Shown: positions 25,477 through 33,515, counted from the stretch's first letter. The stretch is DNA of 44,359 nucleotides from Streptomyces sp. NP160 (GCF_006335115.1 NZ_VDMJ01000045.1:18610-62968), one strand, 5' to 3'. The notes: a model not told the origin generated them from the letters alone. Made by a program: numbers and translations.

Positions 25477-26818
25477 CCGTCTGACCAGCACTTTCGCGCC
25501 CCTTGGGCCGCCACGAGCGGCTAGAAGGGGGCGATGTGGTCACGGAGTGGTCACGATCTTGGTCACGGCGACGCGGGACCAGCGCCGCGGCGCGCTCGGC
25601 GGCGTCGCGGCCGACACCCGGCAGCAGGTGGCTGTACGTGTCGGACGTGAGGGTGATCGAGGAGTGTCCGAGCCGCTTGGAGACCACGGCGATCGGCACG
25701 CCCGCGGCGAGCATCAGCGAGGCCTGGCCGTGGCGGAGGTCGTGCAGGCGGACCCGGCGGAGGCCGGCTGCCGCGGTCAGCTCCGCGAAGCGCGTCGTGA
25801 CGTGGTTGGGCAGCACCGGCGTGCCGTCCTCCCGGGCGAAGACGAGCCCGTGGTCGTTGTAGGCGTCGGCCCACAGCGCCTTCTCGGCGTCCTGGCGCAG
25901 GCGGTGCTCGAGCAACACGCCGAGCGTGGCGGAGTCGAGGTCGACCAGGCGGTGGTCGCCGCTGGTGGTCTTGGGTGGGCCGAAGGCGATGCCGCGGTGC
26001 CCGTGAGCGCAGGACGGACAGGGGTGCTGGCGTCCGTCTTCGACCTGCAGCACCTGCTGGCGGACCGTGATGACGCCGCGTGGGGTGTCGAGGTCGGCCC
26101 ACCGCAGCCCGAGCGCCTCACCGCGGCGCAGGCCCGTAGAGGCCATCACCTCGAACAGCACGCCAAGACGGTCGTGCGTGGCGTGGTCCAGGAAGGCCCC
26201 GAGCTCAGCCGGGTCCCACGGCACGACGCGGGGCCGGGTGACCTTGGGCAGCTCGAGGTCGGTCGCAGCGTTGAACGCGACCAGCCGCCTGCGCTTGGCG
26301 CTGGCCAGGGCTGAGCGCAGGGTGGCGCGCACGCGCTGCACGGTGGCCGGCCCGGCCGGCGGGCGTCCGGAGCCGGTCGGACGCATCACCAGGGCCAAGG
26401 CCTCCTCGACGTGGACGTGCCGCAGCTCACCGAGCCGGAGGTGCCCGATGGTGGGGATGAGGTGGGTCCTGATGTGCTGCCGGTAGGAGCGCAGGGTGGT
26501 GGGCCGCAAGCCGCTGGCTTCCTTCACCTCCAGCCAGCGCAGCAGGTAGGCCTCGACCGTCAGACCGGTGTCGTGGGTGGCGGTCCCTCCGGCCACCCCG
26601 TCGACGAGAGCGGCGAGCGCGGCCTCGGCCTCTCGGCGCGTCGCGAAGCCGCCGCGCTTGACCTGGCGCCGCAGTTGCCAGCGACCGCCCGAACCCATTC
26701 CGGGGCCGAGGTCTGCGACGAAGCACCAGGAGCCGTGGTTGACGCGGCACGACTTCTTCCGGCCCCGAGCATCTGATTCTTGAGGACAGGCACAGCGCTT
26801 GAAAACAGAACCCTTCAC
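25415..26818 (-). CDS. Tyrosine-type site-specific integrase
   Basis: Phage/ICE-type tyrosine recombinase of 467 residues from GTG 26818 (SD GAGGGGG), chosen over the upstream ATG. The N-terminus (KGSVFKRCACP and SCRVNHGSWCF) carries Cys/His like a small zinc-binding arm. The SAM-like core-binding domain follows (TVEAYLLRWLEVKE). The catalytic domain has Arg in STGLRRGEALGLRW, HxxR in LHDLRHGQAS, His in RLGHSS and Tyr in SDTYSHLLP. An insertion CPSCAHGHRG between Arg and HxxR looks like half a zinc ribbon. The last 20 or so codons (GLEPTTRGLKVRCSAS) are antisense to tRNA-Lys. It is the first gene of the integrated element. Confidence 0.93.
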   Translation of the reverse strand: MKGSVFKRCACPQESDARGRKKSCRVNHGSWCFVADLGPGMGSGGRWQLRRQVKRGGFATRREAEAALAALVDGVAGGTATHDTGLTVEAYLLRWLEVKEASGLRPTTLRSYRQHIRTHLIPTIGHLRLGELRHVHVEEALALVMRPTGSGRPPAGPATVQRVRATLRSALASAKRRRLVAFNAATDLELPKVTRPRVVPWDPAELGAFLDHATHDRLGVLFEVMASTGLRRGEALGLRWADLDTPRGVITVRQQVLQVEDGRQHPCPSCAHGHRGIAFGPPKTTSGDHRLVDLDSATLGVLLEHRLRQDAEKALWADAYNDHGLVFAREDGTPVLPNHVTTRFAELTAAAGLRRVRLHDLRHGQASLMLAAGVPIAVVSKRLGHSSITLTSDTYSHLLPGVGRDAAERAAALVPRRRDQDRDHSVTTSPPSSRSWRPKGRESAGQTVGPVGLEPTTRGLKVRCSAS

Positions 26819-26926
26819 ACCGCCCCCTCTGCGCTCCACGCATGGACGCCCACGCCCCTGACCAGCGATGACCCACCTTGACGAAGTCCCCGCTGATTTG
26901 CAAGGTGTTCTCGTGACATCTTCGAG

Positions 26927-26938
26927 TGGGATATCCCA
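26927..26938. promoter_or_regulatory. Palindrome upstream of the integrase
   Basis: TGGGATATCCCA, a perfect 12-bp palindrome, lies about 110 bp before the integrase start in the divergent region with the Rep-like gene. It is a candidate regulator-binding site; no regulator is assigned. Confidence 0.4.
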
Positions 26939-26975
26939 AGCGCCCTTACCCGCCGAGTTCCTTTTCGTATTACCT

Positions 26976-27035
26976 CGTCTTTCACCGTTGCTTCTCGTCT
27001 CACCCAGTCCGGCTTCGTCTCATCCCGTCCGGCTG
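26976..27035. repeat. Iteron-like 20-bp direct repeats
   Basis: Two clear tandem 20-bp units (26996-27015 and 27016-27035, 17 of 20 identical) beginning CGTCTCA and containing GTCCGGCT, preceded by a third, degenerate unit at 26976-26995. They end 9 bp before the GTG of the Rep-like winged-helix gene. Position and period (two helical turns) resemble iterons of a replication origin, or an operator for that protein. Confidence 0.5.
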
Positions 27036-27043
27036 GTCCGCCC

Positions 27044-27862
27044 GTGAGCCGCCACGTGGCTCGCCTGCCGCGACCGCGCGATGCAGGCCGTCGTGGGCTG
27101 TTCACGGGCTCCACGCAGCCCCGCGGCCGCCCTGAGCGCTTCGCGATGGTTCCCGAGGAACTGCTCGAAGCCGACCTGTCGGCCACCGCCGTCCGGCTGT
27201 ACGGACTCCTGCTGCGGTGCCCAGTGGTCGACGGCGCTCATGTGCAGTCCCGGATGCGCCTCGCTGAGCGGCTCCACCGCTCGCTCGACACGGTCGACCG
27301 CGCGGTCAGTGCTCTGGTCGACGCGGGGTGGATACAGGTGGCTCACCGGTTCTCGGACGGACAGCAGATCGCCAACGCCTACGTCGTCCTGCCGACGCCC
27401 GCAGACGGCCAGGCACAGGTTGTCTCACCGCAGCGCTTGACCGGCGCCGCGGTCTTGGCCTCTGTGGACGACGGGCCGCTCGTGACCGGAGGCATCGTGC
27501 CTGTGGGCGGGTGCGCGGCCGCTCAAGACAGCAGCGCGCCGCCGGGGGGTGGCCGCACATCTGCGGCCCGGGGGGCCGCACTGCTGCGGCACGGAAGAGA
27601 GTCCTTGACCGAAAGAACCTCCTCCCCCTCCCCTCCTCGTCGTCCGCACCCCGGTCCCGGCGACCCCTCGGGCAGAGCGCAACCGCCTCAGCGGCCGGCG
27701 CAGCCGGGGCGAGCGGCGGTCCTTGGAGGCGACGGCCTGATGCAGCACCTCGTGCGCGAGCAGGCTCGGAATGAGCTGGCAGCCCGCGGGCTGCCACTGA
27801 CGCGCGCGGCGATCACTCGTCGAGCCTGCGAGCTGCTCGGCGCCCGCCTGTCACGCCCGTGA
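27044..27862 (+). CDS. Winged-helix Rep/regulator-like protein of the element
   Basis: A 272-residue protein (238 if ATG 27146 is used). Residues about 35-105 form a winged helix: MVPEELLEADLSATAVRLYG, then SRMRLAERLHRSLDTVDRAV and SALVDAGWIQV. This pattern is seen in replication-initiator-like and regulatory proteins of actinobacterial plasmids and integrative elements. The middle (about 150-215) is Gly/Pro/Arg/Ser-rich and disordered; the last 45 residues (LVREQARNELAARGLPLTRA) look like a short helical domain. The GTG at 27044 has no SD, so ATG 27146, at the first conserved residue, cannot be excluded. Context with integrase and repeats supports a replication or control role; not proven. 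Confidence 0.6.
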   Translation: MSRHVARLPRPRDAGRRGLFTGSTQPRGRPERFAMVPEELLEADLSATAVRLYGLLLRCPVVDGAHVQSRMRLAERLHRSLDTVDRAVSALVDAGWIQVAHRFSDGQQIANAYVVLPTPADGQAQVVSPQRLTGAAVLASVDDGPLVTGGIVPVGGCAAAQDSSAPPGGGRTSAARGAALLRHGRESLTERTSSPSPPRRPHPGPGDPSGRAQPPQRPAQPGRAAVLGGDGLMQHLVREQARNELAARGLPLTRAAITRRACELLGARLSRP

Positions 27863-28267
27863 GGTGCGCCAGTCATGGCCTCCGAGCGCTTCTCAGCGAA
27901 CCGGAAAGGCGGGAGCAAGATATGCATCTGGTACCCAGATGCGCCGCCGCGCGATGCGACATCGGCTCTGCGCGATGTCTTGGACCGAGCGCGGTCTAGG
28001 CCTACGGCGATGTCGACGGTCGTCTCGAACGGAGAACGCGACGGCAACATCGGTGACGGACGACGTTGCCTGGCAGGTCGACCAAGGTTCCTATGAGCGC
28101 ACGTTGACCGGACCGAAAGAGCGGGCGGGCCGAATGAGACTTGCGCACTCCCTGCGACGGACCGCCTGGCACAGGCCAGGGCGAGCTCGGTAAGCGGTCG
28201 ATGAATGAGCCAGCCTGCCCGAATGCCTGGGTGGACTCCACGGGCAGGTCGTTGCCAAGGTCATGGG
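27863..28267. other. 405-base stretch with no confident gene
   Basis: Lower GC than the flanks. A 73-codon frame at 27875-28096 starts 12 bp after the Rep-like gene; its first half (SKICIWYPDAPPRDATSALR) looks somewhat protein-like but no family is recognised. A palindrome with 8-bp arms, GCATCTGG-TAC-CCAGATGC, lies at 27924-27942. The remainder, 28097-28267, shows nothing. Confidence 0.35.
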
Positions 28268-28615
28268 GTGGCGACCTCTGGCTGGACATCGGTGCGGTGC
28301 GTCTTTCGCTTCCTCGACGAAGGAGGAACGGCGACCTACGAGGAGCGCATCACGGTCTGGCAGACCGACGACGTCGACCGAGCCATCACCTGGGCCGAAC
28401 GAGAAGCCCTTGAGTACGCCACACCGCCCGGCACTTGGGAAGCCGAGCGTCCTGAGTACCTCGGCCTGGCCCAGGCTTTCCAGCTCATCGATCCGGCGCG
28501 GCACGGCGGAGAGATCTTCAGCCTGGTGCGTGACAGCGACCTTGAGCCCACCGCGTACCTGAACCACTTCTTCGACACGGGTCGGGAACGGCAGCAGCGC
28601 AGCAGCGACAGCTGA
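28268..28615 (+). CDS. DUF4288-like small protein
   Basis: A 115-residue protein from GTG 28268; ATG 28205 would add 21 non-conserved residues. The opening strands and helix, SVRCVFRFLDEGG, TYEERITVWQT and DDVDRAITWAEREALEYA, match the style of DUF4288, a family of small proteins with no known function. The second half (YLGLAQAFQLIDPARHGGEI) continues as alternating helix and strand. No signal or membrane segment. It lies alone in the acquired segment. Family assignment is by pattern only. Confidence 0.6.
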   Translation: MATSGWTSVRCVFRFLDEGGTATYEERITVWQTDDVDRAITWAEREALEYATPPGTWEAERPEYLGLAQAFQLIDPARHGGEIFSLVRDSDLEPTAYLNHFFDTGRERQQRSSDS

Positions 28616-28677
28616 TGGAAGGCCACATCGAAGACGACGGCGTCCGATGAGCGGTGCTCTGCTGGCACTTCGGTGTC

Positions 28678-30009
28678 CTAGCTGATGACTGCGGCGGAGC
28701 CGCCGATCCAAATCTTCTCTGATGCGCATTCCGCTGGTAGCAGTGCGTTGGCGTACCGACCGTCACTCTCGCCGCCGCCGAGGCTCATCTCGTCACCGAT
28801 GCGGTAGTCGACGCTGCCGCCCCGCTCGGCCGGAACAGTGAGTACCTGCGTGTCTGCGTTCCACGTCGTGCCGAAGGGCCACAGCACCAGCTGCATGCCG
28901 TACTCGCCGTGGTCCAGAACCAGGCAGCCCTCCAGGGTCCGGGCCAGCGTCCCGTGGTTGAGAGCCTGCATCGCCCCCATGGGGTCCGACGAGGGCACCA
29001 AGAGCAGTGACCCGTCGTCACCGCGCACTATGCGGATCCCGCCCTGGTTGACGAAGCCCACAGCAGCCAGAACGGCGGTGACCGGATCGGCCGCCACCAC
29101 CGCGTGCACGGTCGCCGCGGTCAGGTTGGCCTGGTTGGACCAGCGGGCGTACGGGTCCACCCAGGTGAGGTCGGTCCGCTCTGGTCCCCAGCGCTGCACC
29201 GCTGCTAGTGCGTCATCCCATCGGACGGTCGTGACACCGCCCGCCTGGTCATCGGGGCTGTCCACGGGCTCGATGGCCTGCGCGGGCTCGGCGAGGTCCA
29301 CCACCGTCCACGAGACGCCGCGGTCGGTCGCGTCGACCAGGCCGACATCGTCGAGCTCGACGCCGTCGGGCAGGTAGAAGCGGTACAGGAGCTCTGCGAC
29401 CTGCGGGTCTGCCCCGCCGGCCGGCTCGCCGACCACGGCCGCGGTCGCGCACTGCTGCCGCAGTCCGCGGGTGTCTAGGCCGTCGAGCACTGCGGGCACG
29501 GTCTGCAGCCGCGCGTGGTCGTCGCAGTCGACGGGCGTCGTCCACGAACTGAAGGGCACCGACCACGAGGTGGGAGGAGCGTGCGGCACACGGTTCTGGA
29601 GAGCTCGGAGACGGGTGACCTCGTCCTGTGGCAGTGCGGGCACCCCGTCACGCAGCGGCACGGCGGCCGCACCGCTCCCACCGTCGGAGGCCACCGTCCC
29701 GTGGCGCTCGACCGACGGGGAACGGCCACCGCTGAGGACAAGGGCGACGACGACAGCCGCGGCCGCTGCGGCGGCCACGGCGGCGAGGGCCCAGGCCGCT
29801 CGCCGACGACCGGACCGGTCGATCTCCTCCGGGCCGTCGGCGTTGGGGGCGAAAGCTGTGACGTCGATCCGCGACGGCGGCGGGTCCAGCGCCTGCAGGC
29901 GGGCTGTGACCAGGGCGGCGATCGCTGCGTCGTCGTCCTGGTCCTGCGCGGTGGCGGTGGCGTCGTGGACGAAGTCCAGGTCGATGGGGCCCGGGTCTGG
30001 TCGGTTCAT
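28678..30009 (-). CDS. Single-pass membrane protein coupled to the ECF sigma factor
   Basis: A 443-residue protein with a cytoplasmic N-terminus of about 68 residues, one membrane segment at about 71-94 (WALAAVAAAAAAAVVVALVL) and a large outer domain of about 345 residues. Its ATG overlaps the TGA of the sigma-factor gene by 4 bp (30006-30009), so the two are translated together. Position suggests an anti-sigma factor, but no zinc-binding HxxxCxxC motif is present in the N-terminal part; only a short IAALVTARLQAL helix might bind sigma. The outer domain (WDDALAAVQRWGPERTDLTW and others) has no family I recognise. Function inferred only from coupling. Confidence 0.7.
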   Translation of the reverse strand: MNRPDPGPIDLDFVHDATATAQDQDDDAAIAALVTARLQALDPPPSRIDVTAFAPNADGPEEIDRSGRRRAAWALAAVAAAAAAAVVVALVLSGGRSPSVERHGTVASDGGSGAAAVPLRDGVPALPQDEVTRLRALQNRVPHAPPTSWSVPFSSWTTPVDCDDHARLQTVPAVLDGLDTRGLRQQCATAAVVGEPAGGADPQVAELLYRFYLPDGVELDDVGLVDATDRGVSWTVVDLAEPAQAIEPVDSPDDQAGGVTTVRWDDALAAVQRWGPERTDLTWVDPYARWSNQANLTAATVHAVVAADPVTAVLAAVGFVNQGGIRIVRGDDGSLLLVPSSDPMGAMQALNHGTLARTLEGCLVLDHGEYGMQLVLWPFGTTWNADTQVLTVPAERGGSVDYRIGDEMSLGGGESDGRYANALLPAECASEKIWIGGSAAVIS

Positions 30010-30533
30010 CGCGGGGCTCCTCGATCGACGGGCTCGGTCAGCAGCGGTCGCAGGGCCCGCCGGGCGGCGTGTGCCTGGCTCTTCACGGTGCCCTCGCTGC
30101 AGCGCAGCACTCGGGCGGTCTCGCTCACGGAGAGGTTTTCGAAGTAGCGCAGGACGACGACGGCGCGCTGCCCGGAGGTGAGCCCGGCCAGCACGGCGAA
30201 GAAGTCGGCTTCACTGCTGGCGGCGGGGTCGCCGTCGGGCTCACCGCGCCGGGGGGCCGACTCGTGCACGGCCACGTCCTCGGTGGTGATCTCATGGCGG
30301 CGCCACGCCCGACGGTCCTCATCGACCAGCAGCCGGACAAGCGTGGCGCGGGTGTACCCGTAGGCTTCGCCGGGACGCACCCGGCGCCAAGCCGCGCACA
30401 CGCGCTCCAAGGCGCCCTGTACGGCGTCGTCAGCGTGGTGCCAGTCTCGGCAGTAGGCATAGGCAACGCGTCGCAGGCGGGGGATGGCGAAGACCGCAAA
30501 CTCATCGAACGACTCCACATCTGGCGGGGCCAT
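30006..30533 (-). CDS. SigE-family ECF RNA polymerase sigma factor
   Basis: A 175-residue sigma-70 family factor of the actinobacterial SigE-type ECF group. Region 2 lies at about 8-70 (FDEFAVFAIPRLRRVAYAYC and DWHHADDAVQGALERVCAAW), and region 4 at about 115-165 (LTSGQRAVVVLRYFENLSVS, then ARVLRCSEGTVKSQAHAARR). It lacks regions 1 and 3. ATG start with GAGGAGGTGA immediately upstream on the minus strand. The downstream membrane protein overlaps it by 4 bp and is the candidate anti-sigma partner. ECF operons are often autoregulated; I cannot identify a matching promoter upstream. Confidence 0.92.
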   Translation of the reverse strand: MAPPDVESFDEFAVFAIPRLRRVAYAYCRDWHHADDAVQGALERVCAAWRRVRPGEAYGYTRATLVRLLVDEDRRAWRRHEITTEDVAVHESAPRRGEPDGDPAASSEADFFAVLAGLTSGQRAVVVLRYFENLSVSETARVLRCSEGTVKSQAHAARRALRPLLTEPVDRGAPR

Positions 30534-30639
30534 CCCTCACCTCCTCTGCCAGTACATACGTGAACGGCGGCGCATCGGTTGGGATGCTGGGAGCAGCGTT
30601 AGACAGCTCGCAATGCCCCTCGTCTCGCGCCACAGCGCG

Positions 30640-31483
30640 TGCGGGTAAAGATCATCAGCGAGACGCTGACCGTTCGGGGATCGCTGTCCGGTGACAACGC
30701 CTCGCTTCGCCGAGAGGCTTCTTCCGGCGGACCCCCTATGCCAGGCGGCAGAACCGTCTTCGTCGAGGCTGCGTGATGAGGAGTGAGCCGTTGGCAACGA
30801 CAATCAGCCCCTGGCGCCTAGGTGCCAGCCTCCGAGCAGATGCGCCGCGTAGGCCTCCTTGCCGGCCGTTGGGGAGCCCTGCTCGCCGGCCCGCTCTGAG
30901 CGGATGACGACAGTCCAGCGCTTGAAGTTCGGTTCGTACAAAGGGTCGTCGAGGTCCTTGCCGAGCGCGCGCATGTCCGTCGCGTAGCGGCGAGCTGTGG
31001 CCTCGTCGGTGAAGGCGACCAAGTTCTCCACGGGCAGGTCTTGACCCTTGGGGAACGGCTCGGGACGGTCGAGGCGGTGCAAGTGCTGGATGAGGTCGCC
31101 CATGACCTGCCACACCTGCTCCAGCGGCGTACCGAGGGGTACGGCACCGATACCGACGAGGCGGCGGCGCAGGTCCAGCTGCGCTTCGAGGGGGATGTTG
31201 CCTGTGCTGGCTTCTCCGAGCATCACGATCAATGCCACCAGCGCGGTCCTGAGTTCATCCTGACTGAGTGGGGCCTCTGTCGTCACGGACGGAGACTGGC
31301 ACGTGAAGGAGGCGACGCCCACTCTCACCGCCGACTGTTCCATGTGCACGATGGACCTCGGCCGTCCTCATCCGCCAAGTGCGGCGTGGTCGCATGACCA
31401 GAACCGCTCGCTCACGATCCTCATCCGGTCAGCGGGACGCTGACGATCGCTGACCGGGCAGCGTCTCTGACGATCAACGCACA
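30640..31483. mobile_element. Small inverted-repeat-bounded element around an unknown gene
   Basis: Related sequences lie in opposite orientation at 30650-30675 (plus) and 31452-31475 (minus): GATCRTCAG, an optional CG, then AGACGCTGMCCGKTC, 21 of 24 aligned bases identical. The right end carries a second related unit at 31415-31440 and a 10-bp dyad (31425-31434/31448-31457). Multiple internal repeats at each end recall IS21-type termini, and the outer bases could read TG/CA. No transposase is inside; only the gene at 30804-31286. Exact ends and target duplication are not resolved. Confidence 0.5.
30804..31286 (-). CDS. Hypothetical protein inside the inverted-repeat element
   Basis: A 160-residue soluble protein from GTG 31286 (181 if the GTG at 31349 is used; the extra residues look non-coding). 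The first half is a helical stretch (LSQDELRTALVALIVMLGEA, LDLRRRLVGIGAVPLGTPLE). The second half, VENLVAFTDEATARRYATDM and YEPNFKRWTVVIRSERAGE, looks like an alpha/beta unit. No family recognised, no signal peptide or membrane segment. It is the only gene between the inverted repeats at 30650 and 31475, so it could be cargo of a small transposable unit or a chance neighbour. Confidence 0.55.
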   Translation of the reverse strand: MTTEAPLSQDELRTALVALIVMLGEASTGNIPLEAQLDLRRRLVGIGAVPLGTPLEQVWQVMGDLIQHLHRLDRPEPFPKGQDLPVENLVAFTDEATARRYATDMRALGKDLDDPLYEPNFKRWTVVIRSERAGEQGSPTAGKEAYAAHLLGGWHLGARG

Positions 31484-31485
31484 GT

Positions 31486-32025
31486 TCAGCCTTGGCGGAA
31501 GGGCCCCTCCCACGCATCGTCGCCGTTCACCGAAGGCGCCGCCGGCGGGCTGAGGGGCAGCACCGCCTTCCTTCCGCCCTCGGTCGCGGCCGCGCAAAGG
31601 CGCTCGCCAACGGCAGCTGGCACCCCGGGGAGCTTCACCTGCCCGCCGTCACGCAGCACTACTACGGGATGACCGGTGAAGCGGCTCGCGGCCCGCACTT
31701 CGGTGATCTCGTCCCAAGCGATGACGCGACGCCCACCGGTCAAGCCAGTCATCACCCGCACCCCGCTCGTGTCCAAGCGTGTCTGCGGCTCCCACCAGCG
31801 CCTCGCGAGCCTGACCATCACGTTCACCGCGGCGATGACGACCACGTACAGGGCCACCTTGAGCGCGCCCTCGAAACCATCGCGCTGAAAACCGATCACG
31901 CACCAGCCCGCCAGGAGTACGACCGCCACGGCGGTGATCCACCATGTGATGCGTCGCTCTCGAGCAGTCTCGCCGTGTCGCACGCGGTAGGTGCCGTAGT
32001 CGCCCTCCACCTTGGCGGTGTCCAC
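31486..32025 (-). CDS. PH-domain-like membrane protein
   Basis: A 179-residue protein from GTG 32025 (211 from the upstream ATG, whose extra part is not conserved-looking). Two membrane segments occupy about 27-47 (WWITAVAVVLLAGWCVIGF) and 57-77 (ALKVALYVVVIAAVNVMVRL). A small beta-rich domain follows (RLDTSGVRVMTGLTGGRRVI, AWDEITEVRAASRFTGHPVV), typical of the short bacterial PH-domain membrane proteins of actinomycetes. The tail is disordered. Role unknown. Its stop is 3 bp from the right end of the inverted-repeat element. Confidence 0.72.
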   Translation of the reverse strand: MDTAKVEGDYGTYRVRHGETARERRITWWITAVAVVLLAGWCVIGFQRDGFEGALKVALYVVVIAAVNVMVRLARRWWEPQTRLDTSGVRVMTGLTGGRRVIAWDEITEVRAASRFTGHPVVVLRDGGQVKLPGVPAAVGERLCAAATEGGRKAVLPLSPPAAPSVNGDDAWEGPFRQG

Positions 32026-32121
32026 TGCAGCAGCATGGCCGTGCTGGTCCGCTCCGGCCACGCGCTGATGCTGCATCCGATGCGTCGGCTGTCGCGGCAC
32101 GTGTCGCCGATTGCGCGTCAC

Positions 32122-32539
32122 TGCGGGACCGCTGACCGCCCGCTTCGATGCAGGTCGCCTCGCGCTGGCGGTTGGCGCCGCCGTCCGTCGCAGAAGGGAT
32201 CCCCTGTGCGACGGCTCCCAGCCCCAAGTGGTCGGCGGGCTCGGAGAGCACCGCGGCGTCCGGTGAGCGGTCCCTTGCGCGACGGACCGCCAGCTCCGGC
32301 CGTCGGCGCCTCGGAGAGGCCTTACGGCGTCCGGAGCGCGGTGGCAACTGCAAGTGCACTGTCCTCCGTAGCTATGGCCATCGCTGTGGTCGTGCGATCG
32401 CGGTGACGGGCCCGACGGGGCTCAGCGGCCCTACGATCAGCCTCGTCGAAGTTGCAGCACCCGCTCCGTGCACCGACATCTTGGCTCTTCAGGCACAACG
32501 ACTTCACCTATCTGACGCCGCAATGAGAAGCGCCACCAT
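32122..32539. other. 418-base stretch without a recognisable gene
   Basis: Located between the PH-domain gene and the TIGR02391-like gene. Frames that stay open on both strands here are Arg/Ala/Ser-rich GC artefacts. No hairpin or repeat stands out. Base composition falls sharply at about 32350-32540 into the next gene, consistent with a junction of differently acquired DNA. Confidence 0.4.
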
Positions 32540-33391
32540 CTAAGCCGGTTCTTCATCATCGCTATGACGCTCAACTACGCACTGATCGAGGAGGCGAGCG
32601 AGGTGGCTGTAGGCGGCGAGACGTTCCATCCCGTTCTGCTCGGAGTACTCATCTCGACTGTGGGTCGCGACGTTCCGCACCGCTAGGTTGAGCCCCTTCG
32701 CGAGGCCAACGAGCCCCTCGCGCATCGCTTTCACAGTGTTGTCGTTGTCGGGTCCCGGCCAGCGCAGTCGCGGCTTCCCTGACTGAGGGGGTTCGGTCGC
32801 TAGGGTTTGCCCCCAAAAGTCGGTGTCCTGGACGCCGGCGCGCCCTAGACGTTCCTTCCAGTGGAGGTTGAGCGCTTCACCAGCTTCTCGGACGGCGACG
32901 CGGTACCTATGGATGGTCCAGTAGGGAGCCGCGGCAGTCCAGATGACTGGATGGAACGCCGATGGAGCGAAGGCCGGGAGATCACCTTGGTCGTGCATCG
33001 CGGTGTCCAGCTCTAGAGACTCGAGCCTCCCCCGAATCGAAGCGCAGGCTGCGCGCACCTCCCCTGGCGTCAAGAACGCTTTCGGTTGAGTGATGTTGCG
33101 CCAGTTGAAGATTGGGTCAACCGGTTGCGGAAGCCCCTGCACCATCAGGTAGGAGCCCGTCACCGCCACAGCCTTGGCGGCGATCCCGGCTGCTTCAGAA
33201 ACAGCCAGCTCGCGGAGCCGAACCTCAGTCGGGTCGGCTCCGTCCTTGGTGAAGGTGCTGGGTACTAGCCCCGGCAGGAAAGTCGCATCCGTCTCGGACT
33301 GCGTCTCCATCCACCATTCGAAGGCCTTCTCGAATCGCTCCACGCCCGCGCGGAGAGAAGCGAGGTAGTCGCTCGTGTACTGGGCCGCCAT
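32540..33391 (-). CDS. TIGR02391 (Ymh)-like protein
   Basis: A 283-residue protein from ATG 33391 (325 from 33517). The C-terminal 130 residues match the style of the TIGR02391/Ymh family: AVREAGEALNLHWKERLG, then a variable loop, then AMREGLVGLAKGLNLAVRNV, ATHSRDEYSEQNGMERLAAY (the GL..AVRN...H pattern). The N-terminal 140 residues are helical and unassigned. Family members are found on mobile and defence-related DNA, with no firm function. GC and codon use are lower than in the flanks, suggesting transfer. Divergent from the next gene. Confidence 0.65.
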   Translation of the reverse strand: MAAQYTSDYLASLRAGVERFEKAFEWWMETQSETDATFLPGLVPSTFTKDGADPTEVRLRELAVSEAAGIAAKAVAVTGSYLMVQGLPQPVDPIFNWRNITQPKAFLTPGEVRAACASIRGRLESLELDTAMHDQGDLPAFAPSAFHPVIWTAAAPYWTIHRYRVAVREAGEALNLHWKERLGRAGVQDTDFWGQTLATEPPQSGKPRLRWPGPDNDNTVKAMREGLVGLAKGLNLAVRNVATHSRDEYSEQNGMERLAAYSHLARLLDQCVVERHSDDEEPA

Positions 33392-33515
33392 GAAGTCGAT
33401 GCTCCCAGCAGATGCGGTCCGGAGCAGGGTCGTCACCGCGACAGACCCCGTGGGCCATGGAACGCCACCCCGCGCGCCTCCGAGTCGTACCGCTATGGCC
33501 GGTGAAGATGTCCCC

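Noticed and set aside
26819-26839. ATG 26839 as the integrase start
   Set aside because: The GTG at 26818 has a better ribosome-binding site and KGSVFKRC is the usual beginning of such integrases.
30537-30803. 88-codon minus-strand frame before the sigma gene
   Set aside because: No protein-like pattern and covers the probable promoter and the left element end.
31649-32359. 236-codon minus-strand frame
   Set aside because: Runs in a different frame over the PH-domain protein and is Arg/Ala-rich noise.
32148-32543. 131-codon plus-strand frame
   Set aside because: No conserved look, composition changes half-way, and it runs into the end of the TIGR02391-like gene.
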